From the NCBI GenBank assembly GCA_024235835.1, contig JACKLQ010000002.1:558001-622000 (forward strand): DNA of 64,000 nt, written 5' to 3'. The DNA is from Thiobacillus sp. (GTDB lineage: Bacteria; Pseudomonadota; Gammaproteobacteria; Burkholderiales; Thiobacillaceae). The first letter of the stretch is position 1; each line of letters begins with the position of its first letter. A model generated the notes under the pieces. That model saw only the letters and a list, made by a program, of their open reading frames with translations. It made no database searches and was not told the DNA's origin. A program made the position numbers and the translations under genes. This document shows positions 27,419 to 35,924 of this stretch, one piece after another.

Positions 27419-28453
27419 ATGACCGCCTACTCGGACCTCCTCGAAAACCTCCCGAACCAGCCGAAAACCTGGCTGATAACCGGTGTTGCCGGTTTCATCG
27501 GCAGCAACCTGCTGGAGCGCCTGCTCACCCTGGACCAGCACGTGGTGGGCCTGGACAACTTCGCCACCGGACACCGCCACAACCTGGAGCAGATCCGGGC
27601 GGCGGTGACGCCGGAGCAATGGGCCCGTTTCATGTTCATCGAAGGAGATATCCGCACGCTGGCGGATTGCCGCCAGGCCTGCGCCGGGGTGGACTACGTG
27701 CTGCACCAGGCGGCCCTGGGCTCAGTGCCCCGCTCCCTGGAAGACCCCATCACCACCAACACCGCCAACATCGACGGCTTCCTAAACATGCTGGTGGCGG
27801 CGCGAGACGCGAAGGTGGCCCGCTTCGTCTACGCGGCCTCCAGCTCCACCTACGGCGACCACCCGGGCCTGCCCAAGGTGGAGGACGTCATCGGCAAACC
27901 CCTGTCGCCCTATGCGGTGACCAAGCTGGTGAACGAGCAGTACGCCGACGTGTTCACAAGGGCCTATGGCTTCCGTACCATCGGCCTCCGGTACTTCAAC
28001 ATCTTCGGCGCCCACCAGGACCCGGAGGGCGCGTACGCCGCCGTGGTACCCAAATGGACCTCGGCCATGATCCACAACGAGCCCGTGTGGATCAACGGCG
28101 ACGGCGAAACCAGCCGGGACTTCTGCTACATCGCCAACACGGTCCAGGCCAACCTGCTGGCGGCCACGGCGGAAAACGAGGAAGCCACCAACCAGGTCTA
28201 CAACGTGGCCGTGGGGGACCGCACCACCCTGAACGACCTGTTCGAGGCCATCCGCACCACCCTGGAGCCCCGCTTCCCGCATCTGAGAGGCTTCAAGCCC
28301 AGCTACAGGGACTTCCGCGCCGGCGACGTGCGCCATTCCCTGGCGGATATCTCCAAGGCCCGTACCCTGCTCGGCTACGCGCCCAGCCACCGCATCAAGG
28401 AAGGTCTGGCGGAGGCCATGGACTGGTACGTGCAAGACCTGACCGGGCGTTGA
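27419..28453 (+). CDS. tviC: UDP-GlcNAc(A) C4-epimerase (WbpP/TviC type)
   Basis: 344 residues from ATG 27419. The long pre-Rossmann N-terminus (SDLLENLPNQPKTWLITG) is typical of WbpP/TviC. Then comes TGVAGFIGSNLLE for NAD binding, the catalytic Ser-Tyr-Lys set in AASSSTYG and YAVTK, and RYFNIFG. WbpP-type epimerases interconvert UDP-GlcNAc/GalNAc or their uronic acids. Together with the preceding dehydrogenase it gives UDP-GalNAcA. Its stop overlaps the dacB start by one base (TGATG). Confidence 0.87.
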   Translation: MTAYSDLLENLPNQPKTWLITGVAGFIGSNLLERLLTLDQHVVGLDNFATGHRHNLEQIRAAVTPEQWARFMFIEGDIRTLADCRQACAGVDYVLHQAALGSVPRSLEDPITTNTANIDGFLNMLVAARDAKVARFVYAASSSTYGDHPGLPKVEDVIGKPLSPYAVTKLVNEQYADVFTRAYGFRTIGLRYFNIFGAHQDPEGAYAAVVPKWTSAMIHNEPVWINGDGETSRDFCYIANTVQANLLAATAENEEATNQVYNVAVGDRTTLNDLFEAIRTTLEPRFPHLRGFKPSYRDFRAGDVRHSLADISKARTLLGYAPSHRIKEGLAEAMDWYVQDLTGR

Positions 28454-29973
28454 TGCGGACGGGCGGGGCTGGCAGGACATTCCTCGTTGGGCATCACCCT
28501 GGCGAAGGCCGGGGTACAGGGAGTTGGCTACGCATCTGGATTTCGGCCTTCGCCGGCATGACGATTTGGTGTTCGGCCCAGGCCGACCTGCCGGAGTCCT
28601 TCACCCAGGCCCTCAAACAGGCGGGTATTCCGGACACCCATGTGGGCGTGTCTGTCCAGGAACTGGACGGTACCCCCATCCTGTTCCACGGCGCGGATCG
28701 GGCCTTCAACCCCGCGTCGGTCATGAAGCTGGTTACCACCCTGGCGGCCCTGGACAGCCTGGGGCCGGCCCATGTGTTCAAGACCCTGGCGTGGCTGGAC
28801 GGCGAACTGAAAGACGGCGTCCTCACGGGCAACCTGGTGCTGCAAGGCGGCGGCGACCCGGGCATGACGCCGGAGCGTTTCTGGCTGCTGCTGCGGGAAT
28901 TGCGCCAGCGGGGCCTGCGCGAGATCCAAGGCGACGTGCTGCTGGACAACAGCTATTACGCCATCGAGGCCCGGAACCCCGGGGCCTTCGACCAGTCACC
29001 CCTGCGGCCCTACAACGCCCAGCCCGCTGCCTTGCTGGTGAATTTCAACACCCGCCTGCTGCGCCTTTGCGCCCGGGAGGACCGGGTCATCGCCCGGCTG
29101 GATCCACCCCTGGACGCCCTGGCTCTGGACAATCGGATGCAGCCCGCGGATGCCCCCTGCAATGCCTGGGGCGAGCGGGTGTCCACCCGGCTTGAGGGCA
29201 ACACGCTGGTGCTCGAGGGCAGCCTGTCCAGCCAATGCGGCGACCGGGCCCTGTCCCTGAACCTGGACCCGCCCCCGGCCAACGTTGGTGCCTGGTTCCA
29301 GAACACCTGGCGGGAACTGGGCGGCATCCACCAGGGCGCGGTGCGGGAGGGAGTGGTGGGGCCCGACGCCGGCCTCTTCCTGGTATTTGATTCCGTGCCC
29401 CTCAGCCTGCTGGTGCGGGATGTGAACAAGCACAGCAACAACGTCATGGCAAAGATGCTGTATCTAAATATGGGGGTGGCCCGGTTCGGCGGGCCCGCCA
29501 CCTGGGACAAGGCAGAGCGGGCCGTGCGGGCCTGGCTGGAGGAGAAGGGCCTGGCGGTGCCGAAACTGGTGCTGGACAACGGCTCGGGCCTCTCCCGCAT
29601 CGAACGGATATCCGCCGCGGCCATGGCGTCGCTGCTGGCGTGGGCGTCCCGGCAGCCGGCCTATTTCGAGTTTGCGGCTTCCCTGCCCGCCGTGGGCCTG
29701 GAGGGTACACAAAGAAGCCGTTTCAATGGCAATGGCGCAGGGGGTCCGGACCTGGTCGGCAAGGCCTGGCTCAAGTCGGGAACCCTGAATGGCGCCCGCA
29801 ACCTGGCGGGCTATGTTCTGGGGCAGGATGGGGTGCGCCGGGCGTTGGTGATTTTCATCAATCACCCCAGGGCCAGTGCGGCCATGGTGGCCCAGGAGGC
29901 CTTGGTGAAATGGGTCCACGCCTACACCATTACTTCGCAATCAGGTGGTGCCAAAGCAGTAAATCAGCAATAA
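28453..29973 (+). CDS. dacB: D-alanyl-D-alanine carboxypeptidase/endopeptidase (PBP4, peptidase S13)
   Basis: 506 residues from ATG 28453. Peptidase S13 motifs: Ser-x-x-Lys in ASVMKL, Ser-x-Asn in KHSNNVMAK and K-S/T-G in WLKSGTL. The usual family landmarks LQGGGDP and FNPASVMKLVTTLAALD are present. It trims or cleaves peptidoglycan cross-links in the periplasm. The first 45 residues are odd: the DNA there is a palindromic repeat (28501-28554) also found upstream of lipB. The export signal would therefore have to come from that repeat-derived sequence (WISAFAGMTIWCSAQA then DLPES), or the real start is ATG 28558 with a very short leader. Confidence 0.85.
   Translation: MRTGGAGRTFLVGHHPGEGRGTGSWLRIWISAFAGMTIWCSAQADLPESFTQALKQAGIPDTHVGVSVQELDGTPILFHGADRAFNPASVMKLVTTLAALDSLGPAHVFKTLAWLDGELKDGVLTGNLVLQGGGDPGMTPERFWLLLRELRQRGLREIQGDVLLDNSYYAIEARNPGAFDQSPLRPYNAQPAALLVNFNTRLLRLCAREDRVIARLDPPLDALALDNRMQPADAPCNAWGERVSTRLEGNTLVLEGSLSSQCGDRALSLNLDPPPANVGAWFQNTWRELGGIHQGAVREGVVGPDAGLFLVFDSVPLSLLVRDVNKHSNNVMAKMLYLNMGVARFGGPATWDKAERAVRAWLEEKGLAVPKLVLDNGSGLSRIERISAAAMASLLAWASRQPAYFEFAASLPAVGLEGTQRSRFNGNGAGGPDLVGKAWLKSGTLNGARNLAGYVLGQDGVRRALVIFINHPRASAAMVAQEALVKWVHAYTITSQSGGAKAVNQQ
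28501..28554. repeat. REP-like palindrome inside the 5' end of dacB
   Basis: Arms GGCGAAGGCCGGGGTACAG (28501-28519) and CTGGATTTCGGCCTTCGCC (28536-28554) pair across a 16-base loop and are followed by GGCATGAC. The same layout (GGCG-A-GCCGG-TCCAG, then CTGGAT-CCGGC--GCC, then TATGAC) occurs at 54265-54322. Translated in frame it gives the WI-AFAGMT-type peptide often seen when such repeats enter reading frames. Confidence 0.7.
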
Positions 29974-30267
29974 CTTATGCACATTTTTGGGCTTGACAGG
30001 GCTTTCCTGCCAAAGTAGCCGCCCTCGGCAAGGGGTGCTTTATAACACATTGTTTTATATAGAATTATTCTGTGCATATTTTTTATGCCGAGGTGCTAAG
30101 CCCGCGTAACCGCAGGCCTTTTTACGGTTTCATGACGCATTTTCCACATGGTTATCCACAGGTTCCGTGGACAACCTCAAAAGTCGCTTTAGTACTAGCT
30201 GGTTTGTCCGCACTTCTGCCAAAGTACTTTAAGTCTTTGCGGTGATTGTTGAGTTTCTGCAACACAT
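29974..30267. promoter_or_regulatory. priA upstream region with DnaA-box-like sites and an AT-rich segment
   Basis: A 294-base gap. DnaA-box-like 9-mers: TTATGCACA at 29975-29983 (+), one mismatch at 30071-30079 (-), TTTTCCACA at 30140-30148 (+), a consensus TTATCCACA at 30152-30160 (+), and a weaker TTGTCCACG at 30166-30174 (-). An AT-rich segment spans 30039-30086. CTGCCAAAGTA is repeated directly at 30007-30017 and 30216-30226. A TTGACA hexamer sits near 29993. This may be a DnaA-regulated promoter for priA; an origin-like role is possible but unproven. Confidence 0.5.
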
Positions 30268-32487
30268 ATGACGAGCTCCACCACGCCCACATCAGCTTCC
30301 ACGCCCATCATCCAGGTGGCCCTGGATACACCTCTGGACCGGGTGTTTGACTATCTGGCCCCCGGGGCCGACGACAGCGACGTTGGCCGCAGGGCGTTGG
30401 TGCCTTTCGGGCACCAGAAGGTGGTGGGTGTGGTGCTGGGCATGGTGGCCCACAGCGAACTCCCCAGGGAGAGCCTGAAGACCGTCCAGGAGGTCGACCG
30501 GGAAACGCCGCCCCTGCCAGCGGACCTCATGGAACTGGCCCGGTTCGCAGCAGGCTATTACCGGCACCCCCTGGGCGCGGTGCTGGCCGCCATCCTGCCG
30601 CCGGCCCTGCGGCGCATGGGCGGCCCCGGCCGGGATACCGGCCCCGTTGCCTATGTTCTCACCGCCCTGGGGCAGGATCAGCTGGGCCAGCTGCCCCGGC
30701 GGGCCACCGCCCAGCGTGCCCTGGGGGACAGGCTGGCGTCCGGTCCCCTGGCGCGGCAGGAATTGGATACGCGGGACAAGGGGCTGGTGAGGGACTGGCT
30801 GAAAAAAGGCTGGCTGACCCAGCAACCCATGGAAGATGGCATCCCGAAGTCGGGCGATGAGCCGCCGGGCCTCACCCAGGAGCAGGTCACCGTTCTGGCG
30901 GAGCTGGAGGGGTGCGTAGGATTCGGCACCTGGTTGTTGCATGGCGTCACCGGCAGCGGCAAGACCGAAATCTACCTGCGTCGGGTGGCGGATATGCTGG
31001 AAATGGGGCGCCAGGCCCTGATACTGGTGCCGGAGATCCACCTCACCCCCCAACTCACGGAGCGCATCGCCCGCCGGTTTCCCGGTCGCCGCCTGGTGGG
31101 GCTGCACAGCGGCCTGGCGGAAGGGGCGCGGCGGGAAGCCTGGCTGACGGCCCTGGAAGGTCGGGCGGACATCGTGCTGGGCACTCGCCTGGCAGTGTTC
31201 GCCCCCATGCCCCGCCTGGGACTCATCGTGGTGGACGAGGAGCACGACCCGGCCTTCAAGCAGATGGAGGGCATGCGATATTCCGCCCGGGACGTGGCCG
31301 TGTGGCGGGGCAAGCAGCGGAACGTGCCGGTGATCCTTGGTTCGGCCACGCCCGCCCTGGAAAGCTGGCGCAATGCCCAGGAAGGACGCTACAGGCTCGT
31401 GAGCCTCACCCACCGGGCCCGGGAAAGCGCGGCGCTCCCCACCGTCCGTCTGGTGGACAGCCGCACGGACCGACCCCGCCAGGGCCTCACCCAGGCCCTG
31501 GTCCAGGCCGTCGCCTTGCGTCTGGAACGGGGCGAGCAGAGCCTGGTGTTCATCAACCGCCGGGGCTATGCCCCCACCCTGCTTTGCAACGGTTGCGGCC
31601 ATGTCTTCCCCTGTCCCCGCTGTTCCGCCCACCTGGTACTGCATCGCCGGGGAGGAGGACCGCAGGCGCCGGGCTATCGGCTGCTGTGCCACCACTGCGG
31701 CTTGTCCGTGCCGCCTCCGGAAGCCTGTCCCAGTTGCGGCGGGCTGGACCTGCGCCCCGCGGGCCAGGGTACCCAGCGGGTGGAAGAGGCCCTGGCGGCA
31801 CAGTTTCCCCAGGCCCGCCTGCTGCGGATAGACCGGGACACCGCTGCCCGCAAGGGGGCCTTCGCAGCCATGCGGGAGCAGGTGGCGACACGGGAGGTGG
31901 ACATCCTGGTGGGCACCCAGATTGTGGCCAAGGGGCACGATTTCCCCCATCTCACCCTGGTGGGCATCATCGGCGCGGACCAGGCCCTGGTGTCACCGGA
32001 CTTCCGCGCCGGCGAGCGGCTCTTCGCCCAGCTCATGCAGGTGGCGGGCCGTTCCGGCCGGGCGGAACACCCCGGCGAGGTGTTGATCCAGACCGCCTAT
32101 CCCCGCCATCCCCTCTACCAGGCCGTGGTGGCCCACGATTATCCAGGCTATGCCAGGCAGGCCTTGCGGGAGCGACGAGGCGCGGATTTCCCGCCCTATG
32201 TCAGCCAGGTGCTGCTGCGGGCGGAGGGACGGGACGAGCAGGCAGTGCTTGGGTTTCTCATGGCCGCCAGGGAACAGGGTGAGGCCCTGGATCCCGGCGT
32301 GCGTATATTCGACCCGGTACCTGCCCTCATGAGCCGGGTGGCCAACAGCCACCGCTTGCAGCTGCTGGTCCAGTCCCGTTCCCGGCCGCGCCTGCAATCC
32401 TTTCTGGATCGCTGGGTGCCTGTCCTGGGCGAACTTCCATCCCGAGGGCTGCGATGGGGACTGGATGTGGATCCCCTGGACGTATAG
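30268..32487 (+). CDS. priA: Primosomal protein N' (replication restart helicase)
   Basis: 739 residues. Walker A GVTGSGKTEIYLR, DEEHD box IVVDEEHDPAFKQ, GSATPALESW and the paired zinc-binding Cys clusters CNGCGHVFPCPRC and CHHCGLSVPPPEACPSCGG, then GTQIVAKGHDFP. PriA recognises stalled forks and reloads DnaB. The N-terminal DNA-binding region (VALDTPLDRVFDY, ALVPFGHQKVVGVV) is intact. No strong Shine-Dalgarno is visible before ATG 30268. The gene starts downstream of a DnaA-box-rich gap. Confidence 0.95.
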   Translation: MTSSTTPTSASTPIIQVALDTPLDRVFDYLAPGADDSDVGRRALVPFGHQKVVGVVLGMVAHSELPRESLKTVQEVDRETPPLPADLMELARFAAGYYRHPLGAVLAAILPPALRRMGGPGRDTGPVAYVLTALGQDQLGQLPRRATAQRALGDRLASGPLARQELDTRDKGLVRDWLKKGWLTQQPMEDGIPKSGDEPPGLTQEQVTVLAELEGCVGFGTWLLHGVTGSGKTEIYLRRVADMLEMGRQALILVPEIHLTPQLTERIARRFPGRRLVGLHSGLAEGARREAWLTALEGRADIVLGTRLAVFAPMPRLGLIVVDEEHDPAFKQMEGMRYSARDVAVWRGKQRNVPVILGSATPALESWRNAQEGRYRLVSLTHRARESAALPTVRLVDSRTDRPRQGLTQALVQAVALRLERGEQSLVFINRRGYAPTLLCNGCGHVFPCPRCSAHLVLHRRGGGPQAPGYRLLCHHCGLSVPPPEACPSCGGLDLRPAGQGTQRVEEALAAQFPQARLLRIDRDTAARKGAFAAMREQVATREVDILVGTQIVAKGHDFPHLTLVGIIGADQALVSPDFRAGERLFAQLMQVAGRSGRAEHPGEVLIQTAYPRHPLYQAVVAHDYPGYARQALRERRGADFPPYVSQVLLRAEGRDEQAVLGFLMAAREQGEALDPGVRIFDPVPALMSRVANSHRLQLLVQSRSRPRLQSFLDRWVPVLGELPSRGLRWGLDVDPLDV

Positions 32488-32548
32488 GGGGCGTATAGGG
32501 GGCTGTAGGCCATGACAGAAAAACTTATGGCCTGTAACGATACTTTAA

Positions 32549-34492
32549 TTGGCGAGCGGGAACCTGTTGCATAGATTAAGAACGCTGAGCCGCGAATCCG
32601 AAACCGAGCACAAGTTGCCTGCCGATCCATCCATCCTGATTTCCGAGGCCTGCGAGCGGCATGGCTCCAGCCCGGAGGCGCTGTTGCAGGTCTTGCGGGA
32701 AATCCAGGAAGTACAGCACTGCATCTCTGCCGAAGCCGCGCAACAAGTGGCGGCTGCCCTCGGGCAGCCCCTGGGTCGTGTGCTGGGGGTGGCAGGTTTC
32801 TATGCCTTCCTGTCCACCACCCCCGCGGGTCGTTACCGGGTGCTGTTTTCCGACAACATCACTGACCGCATGCTGGGCAACATGGACCTCCTCGCGGCCC
32901 TGTGCGAAAAGCTGTGGGTGGAGCGGGGCAGGGTGTCGGAAGACGGCCTGGTGTCCGTGGATACCACCTCCTGCACGGGGCTTTGCGACCAGGGGCCCGC
33001 CATCCTGGTGAACGGCTGGGCCATTCCCAATGTGACCGGAGACCGGCTGGGCCTCATCGCCGAACTGATCCTGGCCAAGGTACCGGTGGAGAACTGGCCC
33101 CCGGAGCTAATGGCCGTCCAGGACAACATCCGCCGCCGTGACATCCTGCTGAACCATGGCCTGGCTCCCGGTGATGCCCTGCGCAGCGCCATGGGCCGGG
33201 ACTGTGAACCCGGCAGCCCGGTGGAAGCCGCCGCCAACGAGCGATCCTGGCGCGAAGGCATCCCCAGCGGCGCCCTCTGCGCTCCCATGGCCACCCTGGA
33301 AGAGATCAAGCGCTCCAACCTGCGGGGCCGGGGCGGAGCCGGCTTTACCACGGGCCTGAAGTGGGAGGCCTGCCGCAACGCCACTGGCCCGGACCGCTAC
33401 GTGGTCTGCAACGCTGACGAGGGCGAGCCCGGCACATTCAAGGACCGGGTGCTGCTTTCCCGCCATGCCGACCTGGTGTTCGAGGGCATGACCGTGGCGG
33501 CCCACGCCATCGGCGCCCGCAAGGGCTTCCTCTACTTGCGGGGGGAATACAGATTCCTGCTGGCGCCGCTGAACGCGGTGCTTGCCAGGCGTCGATCGGA
33601 AAACCTGCTGGGGCTCTCCATACTGGGCCAGGCCGGCTTCGACTTCGACATCGAGATCCACCTGGGGGCCGGGGCCTATGTATGCGGCGAGGAGTCCGCC
33701 CTCATCGAGTCCCTGGAAGGCAAGCGTGGCATCCCCCGCAACCGGCCCCCATATCCGGTGACCCACGGCTACCTGCAGCGGCCTACGGTTGTGAACAACG
33801 TGGAGACCTTCTGCGCCGCCGCCCTCATCGCCAAACACGGCGGCGACTGGTACCGGGGCATCGGCACGGAGAAATCCGCTGGTACCAAGCTTCTTTCCGT
33901 ATCCGGCGACTGTGCCCGGCCAGGCATCTACGAGTATCCCTTTGGTACACCGGTATGCCAGATACTGGCCGATTGCGGCGCGGAGAATACCCAGGCGGTG
34001 CAGATCAGCGGGCCCTCCGGCGTCTGCATCGCGGCCGACGAATTCGACCGCCGCATCGCCTTCGAGGACCTGCCCACGGCCGGCGCCTTCACCGTTTTCG
34101 ACCACAGCCGGGACATGTTCGAGGTGGCGCGCAACTACACCCACTTCTTCGCCCATGAATCCTGCGGCTTCTGCACCCCCTGCCGGGTGGGCACGGCCAT
34201 GCTCAGGAACACCATGGACAAGATCGCCTCAGGCCATGGCACACCCTGTGACCTGAGGGAAATCGAGCGCCTGGACAAGGTACTGCAGATGAGTGCCCAC
34301 TGCGGCTTGGGCCACACCGCCTGCAATCCCACCCTGGATACCGTCAAGCGCTTCCGGCCCGCCTACGAGCGGCGCCTCAAGTCCCTGGAGTTCGAGCCCG
34401 CCTTCGACCTGGACGGCGCCCTGGCCCGGGCCCGGCAGATGACCGGGCGGGACGACGCGGGCGCCCATCTTTCCACTGAGGTCAGCGAATGA
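32549..34492 (+). CDS. hoxF: NAD-reducing [NiFe] hydrogenase diaphorase subunit HoxF
   Basis: 647 residues. The N-terminal 170 residues resemble NuoE/HoxE ([2Fe-2S]-type, with CTGLCDQGPA retaining two Cys). The rest is NuoF-like: RGRGGAGFTTGLKW, NADEGEPGTFKDR (FMN), GAGAYVCGEESALIESLEG (NAD) and ESCGFCTPCRVG with a distal Cys (HCGLG) for a [4Fe-4S] cluster. It oxidises or reduces NAD(H) in the soluble HoxFUYH complex. The frame opens right after a TAA and has no ATG before the conserved domain, so TTG 32549 or TTG 32567 must serve as start; no good ribosome-binding site is seen. Confidence 0.93.
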   Translation: MASGNLLHRLRTLSRESETEHKLPADPSILISEACERHGSSPEALLQVLREIQEVQHCISAEAAQQVAAALGQPLGRVLGVAGFYAFLSTTPAGRYRVLFSDNITDRMLGNMDLLAALCEKLWVERGRVSEDGLVSVDTTSCTGLCDQGPAILVNGWAIPNVTGDRLGLIAELILAKVPVENWPPELMAVQDNIRRRDILLNHGLAPGDALRSAMGRDCEPGSPVEAAANERSWREGIPSGALCAPMATLEEIKRSNLRGRGGAGFTTGLKWEACRNATGPDRYVVCNADEGEPGTFKDRVLLSRHADLVFEGMTVAAHAIGARKGFLYLRGEYRFLLAPLNAVLARRRSENLLGLSILGQAGFDFDIEIHLGAGAYVCGEESALIESLEGKRGIPRNRPPYPVTHGYLQRPTVVNNVETFCAAALIAKHGGDWYRGIGTEKSAGTKLLSVSGDCARPGIYEYPFGTPVCQILADCGAENTQAVQISGPSGVCIAADEFDRRIAFEDLPTAGAFTVFDHSRDMFEVARNYTHFFAHESCGFCTPCRVGTAMLRNTMDKIASGHGTPCDLREIERLDKVLQMSAHCGLGHTACNPTLDTVKRFRPAYERRLKSLEFEPAFDLDGALARARQMTGRDDAGAHLSTEVSE

Positions 34493-34514
34493 TGCTCAGT
34501 CTGGCCCGGTCTTT

Positions 34515-34611
34515 ACCCCCCTGTGAAAAAGGGGGGCAGGGGGGATTGGAGTGGCTCACGTCCGGAGCCGCCGCTGGAATCCCCCCCAACCCCCCTTTGG
34601 CAAAGGGGGGA
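34515..34611. repeat. Palindromic G/C-tract repeat inserted between hoxF and hoxU
   Basis: Left arm 34515-34546 (C6-TGTGAAAAA-G6 then CAG6ATT) and right arm 34579-34611 (AATC7 then AAC6TTTGGCAAAG6) are inverted copies around a 32-base centre. Each arm is itself a hairpin of C- and G-runs. It fills most of the 145-base spacer in an operon where the other junctions overlap or touch, so it looks like a later insertion of a miniature repeat. It could pause or stop transcription inside the operon. Confidence 0.7.
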
Positions 34612-34637
34612 GAGATGCCTGCGGGAGAGGCGACACC

Positions 34638-35372
34638 ATGACCGACACCTTTCTGCTGGATGGCGAAGCGGTACCCTTCGCGCCGGGCCAGACCGTGGTG
34701 CAGGCCGCCCTGGCGGCGGGGCGCTACATTCCCCATCTTTGTTACCACCCGGAATTCCGTCCCCACGGCAGCTGCAAGGTGTGCACCGTGAAGGCCAACG
34801 GACGCAATGCCACGGGCTGCACCCTGCCGGCCCAGGCGGGCCTGGAGGTGGAAAGCGAGACGGAGGAACTGCGGGCCCTGCGCAAGACCCTGGTGCAGAT
34901 GCTGTTTGCCGAGGGCAACCACTTCTGTCCCTCCTGCGAGCAGAGCGGCAACTGCGTGCTCCAGGCCCTGGGCTACGACCTGGGGGTCATGACCGCCGGC
35001 TTCCGCCACTTCTTCCCGGACCGGCCCGTGGACGCCTCCCATCCGGACATCCTGCTGGACGCCAACCGCTGCATCCTGTGCGAGCTGTGCATGCGGGCCT
35101 CCCGGGAGGTGGACGGCAAGGACGTGTTCGCCTTCTCCGGCCGCGGCATCGACAAGCGCCTCATCGTCAACGCCCCCTCCGGCCGCCTGGCGGACACCAA
35201 CGCGGCCCTGGGGGACAAGGCCATGGATGTCTGCCCCGTGGGCGCCATCATCAGAAAACGGGTGGGCTTCGCCGTGCCCATCGGCGAGCGGCGCTACGAC
35301 AAGTCGCCCATCAGCGAGCAGGCCCTGGCGGATGCGCCCCGGCCCAGCGAGCACAACGGAGGCGGCGCGTGA
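34638..35372 (+). CDS. hoxU: NAD-reducing hydrogenase diaphorase small subunit HoxU
   Basis: 244 residues from ATG 34638. A plant-type [2Fe-2S] domain (PHLCYHPEFRPHGSCKVCTV with a further Cys at ATGC), a NuoG-like cluster ligand set HFCPSCEQSGNC, and CILCELCMR with a later CPVGAI for further [4Fe-4S] binding. It carries electrons between HoxF and the HoxYH hydrogenase module. The final codons overlap the hoxY GTG start. A longer frame upstream runs through the palindromic repeat and is not the true start. Confidence 0.93.
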   Translation: MTDTFLLDGEAVPFAPGQTVVQAALAAGRYIPHLCYHPEFRPHGSCKVCTVKANGRNATGCTLPAQAGLEVESETEELRALRKTLVQMLFAEGNHFCPSCEQSGNCVLQALGYDLGVMTAGFRHFFPDRPVDASHPDILLDANRCILCELCMRASREVDGKDVFAFSGRGIDKRLIVNAPSGRLADTNAALGDKAMDVCPVGAIIRKRVGFAVPIGERRYDKSPISEQALADAPRPSEHNGGGA

Positions 35373-35920
35373 ACGCCGCCGCCAAACCCAAGCTGCGGGT
35401 GGCCACCGCCTCCCTGGCGGGCTGCTTCGGCTGCCACATGTCCTTCCTGGATATCGACGAGCGCCTGTTCCCCCTGCTGGAGCTGGTGGAGTTCGACCGC
35501 ACCCCCCTCACCGACATCAAGCACTGCGGACCCTGCGACATCGGCCTGGTGGAAGGGGGCCTGTGCAACGCCGAGAACGTGGAGGTGCTGCGGGAGTTCA
35601 GGAAGCACTGCAAGATTCTCATCGCCCTGGGGGCCTGCGCCGTCACCGGCGGCCTGCCCGCCCAGCGCAACCATCTGGACCTGGGGGCCTGCCTGTCCGA
35701 GGTGTACCTGACGGGCCAGGGCATGGAACACGGCCTCATTCCCAACGATCCGGAACTGCCCCTGCCCCTGGACAAAGTGCATCCGCTGCATGAAGTGGTG
35801 AAGGTGGACTACTTCATCCCGGGCTGCCCCCCATCCGCCGAGGCCATCTGGACCTTCCTGGTGCAGCTCATGGAGGGCAAGGAACCCGCCCTGGGCCATG
35901 GCCTGATTTCCTACGATTGA
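35369..35920 (+). CDS. hoxY: NAD-reducing hydrogenase small subunit HoxY
   Basis: 183 residues from GTG 35369, overlapping hoxU by four bases (GTGA). Cys ligands of the proximal [4Fe-4S] cluster: LAGCFGCHMS, HCGPCDIGLVEGG, ALGACAVTGGLP and IPGCPPSAE. This is the short small subunit of group 3d bidirectional hydrogenases, without the Tat signal or the extra clusters of uptake enzymes, so the enzyme is cytoplasmic. Confidence 0.94.
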   Translation: MNAAAKPKLRVATASLAGCFGCHMSFLDIDERLFPLLELVEFDRTPLTDIKHCGPCDIGLVEGGLCNAENVEVLREFRKHCKILIALGACAVTGGLPAQRNHLDLGACLSEVYLTGQGMEHGLIPNDPELPLPLDKVHPLHEVVKVDYFIPGCPPSAEAIWTFLVQLMEGKEPALGHGLISYD

Positions 35921-35924
35921 AGTT

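Noticed and set aside
27394..28452. Upstream extension of the dacB frame across tviC
   Set aside because: That part overlaps the strongly conserved epimerase in another frame and is Pro/Gly/Arg-rich nonsense.
32488..32548. Sigma-54 promoter before hoxF, as known for hox operons in some Betaproteobacteria
   Set aside because: The GG and GC elements that can be found near 32529-32570 do not have the required spacing.
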